DNA of 27,574 nucleotides from LSUCC0057 sp042091915 (GTDB lineage Bacteria; Pseudomonadota; Gammaproteobacteria; Pseudomonadales; Porticoccaceae), in contig JBELGO010000014.1 in the NCBI GenBank assembly GCA_042091915.1, positions 1 to 27,574 of the forward strand, read 5' to 3'. Positions 7,446-15,286 of the stretch are shown here, in pieces. Position numbers and translations under genes: made by a program. The first letter of the stretch is position 1. Each line of letters starts with the position of its first letter. A model generated the notes under the pieces. It ran no database searches. It was not told the origin of the DNA and saw nothing but the letters and a program-made list of their open reading frames with translations.

Positions 7446-8660
7446 CTACGGGGCAACAGTCTCAGCAGACTCTGACACCACCGTTTTACTCCCCAGCGTC
7501 AACATGCAGTAGACCGCTGGAATAATCGCCAGCAGCAGGTACAAGAAAACCTGCCGGTAATCACCGGTGACATCGCGCAGATAACCCGCCAAGAAAGCCC
7601 CTAGCGCAGAGACACCGGCAAAGGCGTGCACCACCCCCATGACGCGGCCTATCATCGCCACACCCCAGCGGTCGGCGACGACGGTGGATACCAACGGTGA
7701 AGTGCCACCCATCACTAAGGCAGTGAGCGAGACGCCTATCAACAAGGCGATAAACGTCGAAGCGAAACTGACTAACACCAATCCCACTGCCATCGAGGCC
7801 ATACAGCCGAGATAGAGAATGCGGTCGTTGATGTAATCGGTGAGCGCACCCACTGAGAGTTTGCCCACGCCCATCACAACCGAGGCTGCCGCGGTAATGA
7901 ACGCGGCTTGCTGTTGGTGAATGGATAGATCCGCTGCCAGCGCGCCAATATTGTGCAGCAGCGCGACAAATAGAAGGCAAGGCACTAGATACGCCACCCC
8001 CAGTTTGAGCACCGCTGGCGAGCGCATCACTGAGCCGGAAGCGCGTTGCAACTTGCCCACCGGCTCAATGCTCGACTGTAACGCTCCACCTCTGAGCACC
8101 AATAAGGCTGGCAGCGACACCAATACCACGACGGCCATCGCCAACCATTGAAACACTTGTTGCCAGCTGTACTGATCGAGCAATAGGGTGACTAATACCG
8201 GCAGCGCCAGACCGCCAACATTTGTCCCCAGCACTACCACACCCATAGCCAACCCGCGCTTCTCGTTGAACAGCCGGCCAACCAAGGTCAACGCCATCAG
8301 TGTGCCCGACAGGCACACCCCCACCGGCAACATCAGCGCGTACGCAGCAATGATCACAAAGTAAGAGCTGCTAACACTGACTAGCGACAAGCCGCCGGCA
8401 AAAAACAGCGAGGAGAGCACCACTAATGTGCGGCTGGAGAGTCTGTCACAGAGCGCTCCACACCACGGTGAAATTACCGCACCCATCAGCGACGAGAGAG
8501 TTATCGCCAGTAGAATAGTACCGCGCTCGAGCTGGAACTCGGCCATCCACGGCAAGACAAAAAAGCCAAATGAGTAGACACCAATGCCGACGGTTATCGC
8601 CTGCATGACAATGGCGTAGAGAACAACTAGCCAAGGGTTTTGCGTCGCTGTTCGAGCCAT
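7446..8660 (-). CDS. Major facilitator superfamily transporter
   Basis: This 404-residue protein has twelve predicted hydrophobic segments and the MFS motif A between helices 2 and 3 (GALCDRLSSRTLVV), with a related GALTDYINDR in the second half. The overall pattern resembles the oxalate/formate and monocarboxylate porter branch. It is the last gene of a nine-gene minus-strand operon, 46 bp after an SDR, so it probably moves the pathway substrate or an acid intermediate across the inner membrane. The start at 8660 (MARTATQ) is chosen because the first helix begins shortly after. In-frame codons up to 8792 would add an arginine-rich tail overlapping the SDR gene. No clear ribosome site precedes 8660, suggesting translation coupled to the upstream gene. 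Confidence 0.88.
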   Translation of the reverse strand: MARTATQNPWLVVLYAIVMQAITVGIGVYSFGFFVLPWMAEFQLERGTILLAITLSSLMGAVISPWCGALCDRLSSRTLVVLSSLFFAGGLSLVSVSSSYFVIIAAYALMLPVGVCLSGTLMALTLVGRLFNEKRGLAMGVVVLGTNVGGLALPVLVTLLLDQYSWQQVFQWLAMAVVVLVSLPALLVLRGGALQSSIEPVGKLQRASGSVMRSPAVLKLGVAYLVPCLLFVALLHNIGALAADLSIHQQQAAFITAAASVVMGVGKLSVGALTDYINDRILYLGCMASMAVGLVLVSFASTFIALLIGVSLTALVMGGTSPLVSTVVADRWGVAMIGRVMGVVHAFAGVSALGAFLAGYLRDVTGDYRQVFLYLLLAIIPAVYCMLTLGSKTVVSESAETVAP

Positions 8661-8706
8661 AATGAAGCGCCTGTCAGGCAAACGGCGGCAGGCCATTTGC
8701 AGAAAA

Positions 8707-9537
8707 TTAAATTTTATTGGTGCCCGCTGCCGCCAGTAGCGCCTTAACACCGACCAGACTCGGCGCGTGGCTGGAGAACCCACCATCTGCAACCAGTGTC
8801 GAGCCGGTGATAAAACTGGATTCGTCAGAGGCCAAAAAAGCTACGGTATCGGCTATTTGGCGGGGCGTACCCAGCTCTGGAGTGAGGTGGTTGTCGCGGA
8901 TCACCGCCATCACTGCAGGATTCATGGTGCCGTGGGCATTCTCTGCCGGCGCCAAACCGATCTGCAATGCGTTGGCCCGCACACCCTGTTTGCCGTATTG
9001 GGCAGCAATGCTCTTACACAGAATGATCAACGCGGCCTTTGAGGCGGCATAGGCGGTCAAGGTCATATCCCCTTGCACACCAAAGCCCGACGTAGAACAG
9101 ATAATGGAGCCGCGTTGCAGCTTCAACATCTCTGGAATCGCGTATTTGGCACACAACATAGCGCCGCGCAGATTGACCGCCATAGCGCGGTCCCAGGCTT
9201 CAACATCCATATTGATCACATCGAGATCTTTGCTGCGCTGTTCATTGGTTAAGATCGCGGCATTGTTGTGCAAGATATCGATACGACCAAAGCGCGCCAC
9301 TACCGCTTCGCTCATCGCGCTCACTTGCGACTCCTCGGCGACGTCACAACACAGCGCTATGGCCTCACCACCGGCTGCAACAATCTCTGCAGCGACCTGT
9401 TCGGCGGCCGCGAGGTTGATATCAGTGACTGCAACACGGGCGCCATGGCCGGCCAATACCCGGGCAGACTCACCGCCCAAACCACCACCGGCACCGGTGA
9501 CGATCGCCACTCTGTTATGCAATTTACCCTCACCCAT
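8707..9537 (-). CDS. Short-chain dehydrogenase/reductase
   Basis: A complete classical SDR of 276 residues: VAIVTGAGGGLGGESA for NAD(P) binding, with Asp39 in TDIN suggesting a preference for NAD. It also has NNAA and the active site Ser150, Tyr163 (AYAASK) and Lys167. The C-terminal FLASDESSFITGSTLVADGG is the standard SDR closing motif. The start at 9537 has GAGGGTGG upstream; in-frame codons to 9645 would overlap the enoyl-CoA hydratase. It sits between enoyl-CoA hydratase and the MFS transporter in the long operon. It could be the cis-diol dehydrogenase for the Rieske dioxygenase product or an alcohol/3-hydroxyacyl dehydrogenase; sequence alone does not decide. Confidence 0.92.
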   Translation of the reverse strand: MGEGKLHNRVAIVTGAGGGLGGESARVLAGHGARVAVTDINLAAAEQVAAEIVAAGGEAIALCCDVAEESQVSAMSEAVVARFGRIDILHNNAAILTNEQRSKDLDVINMDVEAWDRAMAVNLRGAMLCAKYAIPEMLKLQRGSIICSTSGFGVQGDMTLTAYAASKAALIILCKSIAAQYGKQGVRANALQIGLAPAENAHGTMNPAVMAVIRDNHLTPELGTPRQIADTVAFLASDESSFITGSTLVADGGFSSHAPSLVGVKALLAAAGTNKI

Positions 9538-9583
9538 AGCTACCACCCTCTTCGCGGCCTGGCGTGCCGCTAACTTGCGCCTA

Positions 9584-10399
9584 TTATTTACCGGTAAAAC
9601 TAGCGATACGTTTTTCTTTAAATGCCTGCGCTGCTTCGCGAGCATCCTCAGAATTCTTCAACAGACAGAAAAGATCCAGCTCTAAATCGAGCCCCTTTTT
9701 CAACTCGAGATCGATTGCCGCTCGCACCGCCCGCTTGACATAACGGGTCGCCAGAGGGGGACGACTGGCGATCAATTGAGCCAGTGCTTTAACCTCTTCA
9801 AGATGGCTTTCGACACTCTCAGAGAGGCGGGTAACCAGCCCTATCTGGAGCGCCTCCTGAGCAGCCACTCGCGCGCCGGTCAGCATCATATCGATCGCCT
9901 TAGCATTACCCACCAGTGCGGGCAGACGCTGAGTACCGCCGCCGCCGGGGATCAAGCCGAGCGCCGTCTCGGGGAGACTCAACAGCGCATTCGGTGCGGC
10001 AAAGCGGATATCGCAAGCCAACGCCAACTCCAATCCGCCGCCCATACAATAACCGTGAATCGCGCAGATGACCGGTTTTTGCACCGCGTCGAGCGACTCG
10101 ATCCAGCGGGTTTGCTCCATCCGCTGGCGCACTTCGATTGAACTCTCGACACCGCGCTGCTCTTTAATATCGGCACCCGCACAGAAGCCGCGCACTCCAG
10201 CGCCGCGAATCACAATGACTGCCACCTGCGGATCGTGGTCGAGCGCAGCCAACAGTTGGGGGACACCGTGACGGATTTCGTCATTGATGGCATTTATCTG
10301 CTCAGGGCGGTTGAGCACTACCCACCCCACACCCTGATCGATAGCAACCGCGACCGATGGGTTAAACGCGGTCAGTTCAAGCTCACTGACATCGACCAT
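9584..10399 (-). CDS. Enoyl-CoA hydratase/isomerase (crotonase family)
   Basis: A 271-residue crotonase-fold enzyme. The oxyanion-hole segments are GVRGFCAGADIKE and IHGYCMGGGLELALACD. Both catalytic glutamates of true hydratases are present, Glu124 (GGGLE) and Glu144 (LPETALG), followed by the typical IPGGGGTQRLP. It therefore most likely hydrates trans-2-enoyl-CoA to 3-hydroxyacyl-CoA, feeding the 3-hydroxyacyl-CoA dehydrogenase and thiolase of the same operon. The start at 10399 has GAGGAA upstream and follows the TGA of the preceding VOC gene after one base (TGA-G-ATG), a tight translational coupling. Related lyases acting on aromatic side chains (feruloyl-CoA hydratase/lyase type) share this fold, so the substrate may be aromatic. 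Confidence 0.93.
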   Translation of the reverse strand: MVDVSELELTAFNPSVAVAIDQGVGWVVLNRPEQINAINDEIRHGVPQLLAALDHDPQVAVIVIRGAGVRGFCAGADIKEQRGVESSIEVRQRMEQTRWIESLDAVQKPVICAIHGYCMGGGLELALACDIRFAAPNALLSLPETALGLIPGGGGTQRLPALVGNAKAIDMMLTGARVAAQEALQIGLVTRLSESVESHLEEVKALAQLIASRPPLATRYVKRAVRAAIDLELKKGLDLELDLFCLLKNSEDAREAAQAFKEKRIASFTGK

Positions 10400-10400
10400 C

Positions 10401-11363
10401 TCAAATTTCCTCGAACTCAAACATCTGGCCGCGCAATTGGCTGGGGTCAACCTTTATCAATGCTTTGCCACCGACGGCCTGACTGCTGTCAAGCCAAGTA
10501 AAGGCGACACCGCGCTCGGTGAGATCCTGCGCTTTCGCCGCCAAGTCGTTAACACCAATACGGATGTAATAGAGCCCCGGCCCCCAGTTGTTTAAATAAT
10601 GGCCCGCGGGGCAGTCCCACTCGGTTGGCTGGATAAGATCTAGGCAAGCTGAACCGACACAGTTGAACCCCATACGGGCGCGACGGTAGCCCTCGGCGTC
10701 CAGCTGCTCAACCTCTCTGGGCTCCCAGTCGAGGTTGCTTGAAAGACGCGCAAGCACCTGGTCGAGGTTGCGCACCAAAAAGCCGCGCGCAGTAATCCGC
10801 ACCATATCGCCTGGCTTGGCATCGCGTGGCAAGATCAGCTCGGGGTCGAATATCTCTTTGGGCATTTGCAGCGGCTCAGTGCCCATGACCTCTATGCAAA
10901 GCCCTCCATCCACCTCTGGCGAGTAGCGCGGATTTTCCGGCGTAGTTCCCAACCAGAGACGGTCAAACGGCATCTCTGGGGTTCGCTGTGCCATACGAAA
11001 TGGCAGACCGCGCCGCATAAGCTTAGCGATAAACTCGCCGAAATCGGGCTGACTCATAGTGAGCACTACCGCGTGCGTCATCATCGGACGACTGCGACCC
11101 TGATAATCTTTGAGACTCTCAAGAAAATCATGGAACATCGGATCGCCCGGGTTTTCCTCTTCGAGATGCCACTGTGGCTCTACCCGCGTTGGCGCCACCG
11201 CGAGCGATTTATGCACCCGCAAAAAATGGGCAATATAGGGGTGGTTATCAAAAGCCTGACGCCAGCGTTCATGCTTATAAATGCCCAACTTTTCATGCAA
11301 CAGATCAGCCATGCCGTCGGGATCTTCCAGCATCATGTCGGCGCTCATCAATAAATCAAACAT
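10401..11363 (-). CDS. VOC-superfamily (glyoxalase/dioxygenase fold) protein
   Basis: The 320-residue protein appears to contain paired beta-alpha-beta-beta-beta modules of the vicinal-oxygen-chelate type. One spans about residues 95-165 (THAVVLTM..., ending in GGLCIEVMGTE) and a C-terminal one is around 190-320 (YYIRIGVNDLAAKAQDLTERGVAF..., ending GQMFEFEE). VOC members include extradiol ring-cleavage dioxygenases, glyoxalases, epimerases and binding proteins. The His-His-Glu iron site of extradiol enzymes is not obvious: the strand starting the last module has no His (YYIRIGV). Its placement between an SDR and enoyl-CoA hydratase, 1 bp from the latter, makes a role in the same pathway likely. 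A strong AGGAGAG site precedes the ATG at 11363. Function not assigned beyond the fold. Confidence 0.65.
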   Translation of the reverse strand: MFDLLMSADMMLEDPDGMADLLHEKLGIYKHERWRQAFDNHPYIAHFLRVHKSLAVAPTRVEPQWHLEEENPGDPMFHDFLESLKDYQGRSRPMMTHAVVLTMSQPDFGEFIAKLMRRGLPFRMAQRTPEMPFDRLWLGTTPENPRYSPEVDGGLCIEVMGTEPLQMPKEIFDPELILPRDAKPGDMVRITARGFLVRNLDQVLARLSSNLDWEPREVEQLDAEGYRRARMGFNCVGSACLDLIQPTEWDCPAGHYLNNWGPGLYYIRIGVNDLAAKAQDLTERGVAFTWLDSSQAVGGKALIKVDPSQLRGQMFEFEEI

Positions 11364-11416
11364 TGCTCTCTCCTAAAATAACGGGGTTAGATCTAAACCG
11401 TGAACGGCTAGATCGG

Positions 11417-12259
11417 TTATTCGGTTTCGTTGCGGCGCTTGGCCGCAGCGACAAAATCACGTTTTAAGGTGGGGTAATAACTAATTTGGCCGCCCATACC
11501 GCCAGCGATATCGATCGAGGCGGCACTGATAAAGCTGGCATAATCACTGGCTAGGAACAGCACCATGCCGGTGACATCTTGCGGCGTGCCAAACCGCCCT
11601 ATCGGCACCACTTTAAGCACCATCTGGTCGAATTCTTCTCGACTAACACCGGCGGGCATCTCTTTGAAATGGCGGTCCCACTGACCGGTGTCAATCCAGC
11701 CCATATTCAAGCTATTGACTAAAATACCGTCGGCCGCGAGATTCATCCCCAGCGATTTTGACAGCGCCACACAAGAGGCCCGGTTGATCACTGAGGGAAT
11801 CCCCTCGGGGGTAGGCACAACCCCGGCTAACGCATTGATCTCGATGATCCGCCCCCACTGCTGGGCGCGCATGTGTGGAACCACCGCTTTGGTGAACCGG
11901 AAGTGGCCCATTTGCAATATGTTGGCGTGCTCGAGAATATCTTCGGGAGTCAGCGTATCGAGGTTGCCACCGCGGCCTTGCCCGGCGTTATTGACCAGTA
12001 CATCAACCCCTCCCCAAGCCTCCACCACCTCATCGACAAAAGCATTGACCGCTGGGGTGTCTGTCACATCCACAACGCGGGCGATGACAGCATCAGTAAA
12101 CTGTTGCAACTCCTCCGCTACGGTATCCAGCGCAGCCCGACTGCGAGCACAGATAGCCACCCGAGCACCCTCTTGTGCAAAGGCAGTGGCGATCGCCCTA
12201 CCGATGCCCCGCGACCCGCCGGTGACAATCACCCGCTTGCTAGTTAAATCTATTAACAC
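11417..12259 (-). CDS. SDR-fold protein with all three catalytic residues replaced
   Basis: A 280-residue protein with a clear SDR Rossmann fold: VIVTGGSRGIGRAIA, ICARSR (Arg39, NADP-type), VVDVTD, VLVNNAG and Asn113. In the active-site segment (residues 137-170) alignment by eye with classical SDRs puts Ala143 where Ser should be, Ser156 where Tyr should be, and Arg160 where Lys should be, with no gap needed between IEINALAG and ALSKSLG. The C-terminal FLASDYASFISAASIDIAGGMGG is normal. The reading frame is intact and the gene lies mid-operon, so it is not simply decayed. It may be a non-catalytic cofactor-binding or scaffold subunit, or use other chemistry. The start is GTG (12257-12259) with GGAGAG just upstream. 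Confidence 0.88.
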   Translation of the reverse strand: MLIDLTSKRVIVTGGSRGIGRAIATAFAQEGARVAICARSRAALDTVAEELQQFTDAVIARVVDVTDTPAVNAFVDEVVEAWGGVDVLVNNAGQGRGGNLDTLTPEDILEHANILQMGHFRFTKAVVPHMRAQQWGRIIEINALAGVVPTPEGIPSVINRASCVALSKSLGMNLAADGILVNSLNMGWIDTGQWDRHFKEMPAGVSREEFDQMVLKVVPIGRFGTPQDVTGMVLFLASDYASFISAASIDIAGGMGGQISYYPTLKRDFVAAAKRRNETE

Positions 12260-12304
12260 CGGACTCTCCTACTCTATTTAGTACCCGAGAGCTCGCCTCG
12301 CGCT

Positions 12305-13477
12305 TCACAGCCGCTCGATGAGCGTGGCGGTACCCATGCCACCAGAACAACAGATAGTTTGCAGTGCGTAGCGGCCACCGCGGCGCTCTAGCTCGTGTAA
12401 CATCGAGGTCATAATACGCGCACCACTAGCCCCTAATGGATGGCCCAAGGCAATTGCGCCGCCGTTGACATTGAGCTTGTCGTCGCTGACCTGCAACTCT
12501 TGCTGCCACGCTAAAGGCACCGAGGCAAACGCTTCGTTCACCTCAAAAAGATCAACCTCTTGAACAGACAAGCCAGCCGCCGCTAGTACCTTTTGAGTGG
12601 CAGCGATTGGGCCGGTGAGCATTAGCGTTGGATCCGAGCCGACGGTGGTGTGAGCCACTATACGGGCGCGCGGCTTCAAGCCGTGCAAGTCGCAGGCTTC
12701 GCCAGAGGCGAGCAACAGCAGTGCCGCACCGTCTGAAATTTGCGAAGAATTACCGGCGGTTATGCGGCCATCGGCGCGGAAACTCGGCGCCAGTGTCGCT
12801 AATTTCTCCACATTGCTGGTAGGCCGAATCGTCTCGTCGGCAACTAACTCATCCGGAGTCGGTTCGCCCCAGCTCTGTTCTCGCAGTGTGGCGACCGGGA
12901 GTGGGCAGATCTCTTGTGCAAACAGACCCCGCTGCTGCGCGGCGGCGGCTCGGCTATGGCTGCGCACGGCAAACTCATCTAGATCGGTGCGACTGATCGC
13001 CCAGCGCTCGGCGACACGCTCGGCCGCCTCACCCTGCCCGACCAACTCATAGCGCTGCTCAACCAGCCAGCCAAAGGGCTCGCCGTGAACATCGCGATTA
13101 CCGCCCATCCGCACGCGGCTCATATTCTCTGCGCCACCGGCCACTACCAGGTTGGCACTGCCAGTAGCAATTTGGCCAGCGGCGAGCTGGATCGCCACCT
13201 CACCCGAGCCGCATTTGCGGTCTATGGTCAAACCCGGCACCGAGACAGGCCAACCGGCACTCAACAACGCGGTCCGGGCAATATTGGCCGACTGCTCGCC
13301 TACCTGTGTCACGCAGCCCAAAATGACATCGTCGATCTGCTCGGCAGAGAGACCATTTTTCTCTACGATGTTATTTAACAGGTGAGCCGCGAGGTGATCG
13401 GCGCGAACACTCGACAAACTGCCCCGGTAGCGACCAACCGGCGTGCGCACAGCATCAACGATGTAAATCGGCTTCAC
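12305..13477 (-). CDS. Acetyl-CoA acetyltransferase / 3-ketoacyl-CoA thiolase
   Basis: A 390-residue thiolase with the complete active site: nucleophilic Cys89 in TIDRKCGSGEVAIQLA, His346 in NGGAIALGHPLGASGARI, and Cys377 in the C-terminal CCSGGMGTA. It carries out the last step of beta-oxidation, cleaving 3-ketoacyl-CoA with CoA to release acetyl-CoA; the reverse condensation is also possible. The start is GTG at 13475-13477, overlapping the TGA of the 3-hydroxyacyl-CoA dehydrogenase by 4 bp (GTGA). This makes the pair translationally coupled, as expected for consecutive reactions. The proline-rich N-terminus PIYIVDAVRTPVGRYRGSL is typical. Chain-length specificity (FadA-like or PcaF-like) cannot be fixed here. 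Confidence 0.94.
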   Translation of the reverse strand: MKPIYIVDAVRTPVGRYRGSLSSVRADHLAAHLLNNIVEKNGLSAEQIDDVILGCVTQVGEQSANIARTALLSAGWPVSVPGLTIDRKCGSGEVAIQLAAGQIATGSANLVVAGGAENMSRVRMGGNRDVHGEPFGWLVEQRYELVGQGEAAERVAERWAISRTDLDEFAVRSHSRAAAAQQRGLFAQEICPLPVATLREQSWGEPTPDELVADETIRPTSNVEKLATLAPSFRADGRITAGNSSQISDGAALLLLASGEACDLHGLKPRARIVAHTTVGSDPTLMLTGPIAATQKVLAAAGLSVQEVDLFEVNEAFASVPLAWQQELQVSDDKLNVNGGAIALGHPLGASGARIMTSMLHELERRGGRYALQTICCSGGMGTATLIERL

Positions 13478-14379
13478 AGATTGCTGCCCTTGAGCCCCGA
13501 TCCAGGGATCCGCTGCCCTTGATCATCATAGGCGTACACCCCGTGTCCCACCTTGCGTCCGAGCCTTCCGGCGGCCACCATTTTGATAATTAGCGGGCAC
13601 GGACGAAATTTCTCGCCAAGAGTTGCATGGAGATACTTAAGCACTGACAGCCGTGTATCCCAGCCAGTGAGATCACCCAACTCCAGCGGCCCCATGGGAT
13701 GGTTAAAGCCCATCCGCAACGCCGTATCGATATCCTCGGCGCTGGCGGTGCCCTCTTGCAGCATCCACATCGCTTCGTTGCCAAGCATCGCCGACATGCG
13801 GCTGGTGGTAAGGCCGGGGGCCTCGTTGACTAAAATCGACGTCTTGCCAATCGCGTCACACCACTGGCGGGCAGCGGCAACCGTCGCCTCATCAGTAGCG
13901 ATACCCAGCACCAGTTCGACTAATTTCATTTTATGCACCGGGTTAAAAAAGTGCATACCGATGACCCTTTGCGGCTCGGCTAGACTGCTGGCGATCTCGG
14001 TGACACTCAACGCCGAGGTATTGGTGGCGAGAATCGCCTGTGAGCCCAAAATCTCTGCAGCTTGTGTAATCACCGCCTGTTTGACCGCTAAAGTCTCTGA
14101 GACGGTCTCAACTAACAAGCTCGCCTGGCTGGGGATATCGGCGAGATTTTCGCAAATAGAGAGTCGACTTTTTGCCGCTTGGGCATCGCTCTCTTGAAGC
14201 TTGCCGAGCTTGACCCCGCCATCGAGAATACCTTCTATCTGCGCCTTGGCCTTCGCCAACGCCGCCGCGCTCATATCCACCAGCGTCGTGGTAAAGCCAC
14301 TGCTCACGAACGCGTGGGCAATGCCGGTGCCCATCAGACCCGAACCCACCACTACCACTTGCTGCTGCTTATCAACCAT
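13474..14379 (-). CDS. 3-hydroxyacyl-CoA dehydrogenase
   Basis: This 301-residue single-function enzyme oxidises (S)-3-hydroxyacyl-CoA to 3-ketoacyl-CoA with NAD. The Rossmann motif is VVVVGSGLMGTGIAHAF with Asp35 for NAD. The catalytic region has NTSALSV (Ser122), GMHFFNPVHKMKLVEL with the catalytic His143 and Glu155, and NEAPGLTTSRM. The C-terminal helical dimerisation domain with GFNHPMGPLELGDLTGWD is typical of the 3-hydroxybutyryl-CoA dehydrogenase size class. It is not fused to a hydratase, unlike FadB. The stop overlaps the thiolase GTG start by 4 bp, and AAGGA precedes the ATG at 14379. It connects the hydratase and thiolase of the same operon. Confidence 0.94.
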   Translation of the reverse strand: MVDKQQQVVVVGSGLMGTGIAHAFVSSGFTTTLVDMSAAALAKAKAQIEGILDGGVKLGKLQESDAQAAKSRLSICENLADIPSQASLLVETVSETLAVKQAVITQAAEILGSQAILATNTSALSVTEIASSLAEPQRVIGMHFFNPVHKMKLVELVLGIATDEATVAAARQWCDAIGKTSILVNEAPGLTTSRMSAMLGNEAMWMLQEGTASAEDIDTALRMGFNHPMGPLELGDLTGWDTRLSVLKYLHATLGEKFRPCPLIIKMVAAGRLGRKVGHGVYAYDDQGQRIPGSGLKGSNL

Positions 14380-14413
14380 CGGTTCATCCTTACTCTGTTA
14401 TCTGCTGGTTTGC

Positions 14414-15283
14414 TTACTCTGCTCTCGCCGAGACTCGATTGTGCAGCGCGCCGATCCCTTCAATACTGGCCTCGACCATCTCGCCGGGCTTGAGAAACTT
14501 GCCGGTGCCTTGACCGACACCATCGGGCGAGCCAGTAAACATGATGTCACCGGCGGCGAAGCTCGAACGCTGTTCGACAAAGCTCAACAACTCTGCGACA
14601 CCCCAAGTCATATCACCGCTGGAGCCATCTTGACGAATGTCATCATCGACGGTGAGCATCATGCGCAGCGCCGGGCTGTCATCGCCAAACTCATCGCGAG
14701 TCACTAACCACGGGCCAACACCGCTCGATTGGTCTTGGCTCTTAGCTGCAAACAGGTCCATGCCAATACCCTTTGGACCACTGCGCTGCAGATCACGGGC
14801 GCTGACATCGTTGCCGACGGTATAGCCAAGCACGCTCTGCATCGGCGCATTGAGATCTACCGGCACTTGACCAATACAGACCACCAGCTCAACTTCGTGG
14901 TCGAGTTCGTTAGTCAGGGGGGGATAGCGAATCGGGTCGTTTGCCCCGATCAGCGCGCCGAAAGACTTTAAAAATGCCACTGGCTGCGACGGCGCAGCGA
15001 GGCCAAAGTCCTCTGCCAAATGTTTAGCGTAGTTGGCACCGGCCACAACCACACGGTTGACGGGTTCAATGGGTGGCAACAGGCGCAGCTCACTGAGCGG
15101 CAGCGGCTCGCCGCGGCGCGGCAACTCGGCTTCGCCGCGCGCAGCATCACCCGCATTGATCGCCGCCATGAGCGCCGGCGACCAGTCGGCGAACTGGCCG
15201 ACGATAGGCTGTGCCATGGCGGTTTTTACATCGACAAGCGCCCAGAATTGCTCGTCTGCAGTTTCACATCGCGCCAACTTCAT
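14414..15283 (-). CDS. Fumarylacetoacetate hydrolase-family protein (FAH 1)
   Basis: A 289-residue protein of the FAH superfamily, which includes fumarylacetoacetases, acylpyruvate hydrolases, 2-hydroxypentadienoate hydratases and decarboxylases acting on ring-cleavage products. The metal site is present as DHEVE (Glu130, Glu132) and Asp164 in GNDVSARD. The substrate loop AGANYAKHLAED and the closing FTGSPDGVGQG are typical. The C-terminal core is complete, with a short N-terminal cap (residues 1-75). It starts 3 bp after the upstream amidohydrolase stop, so the two are translated together. It should act on an oxo- or dioxo-acid produced downstream of ring cleavage; hydrolase, hydratase or isomerase activity cannot be distinguished by motif. 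A second, longer paralogue lies at 21374-22426. Confidence 0.92.
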   Translation of the reverse strand: MKLARCETADEQFWALVDVKTAMAQPIVGQFADWSPALMAAINAGDAARGEAELPRRGEPLPLSELRLLPPIEPVNRVVVAGANYAKHLAEDFGLAAPSQPVAFLKSFGALIGANDPIRYPPLTNELDHEVELVVCIGQVPVDLNAPMQSVLGYTVGNDVSARDLQRSGPKGIGMDLFAAKSQDQSSGVGPWLVTRDEFGDDSPALRMMLTVDDDIRQDGSSGDMTWGVAELLSFVEQRSSFAAGDIMFTGSPDGVGQGTGKFLKPGEMVEASIEGIGALHNRVSARAE

Positions 15284-15286
15284 CGG

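Noticed and set aside
14414..14707. Plus-strand open frame of 168 codons starting at 14201
   Set aside because: It lies antisense to the FAH and 3-hydroxyacyl-CoA dehydrogenase genes, which carry complete conserved motifs; it is a shadow frame.
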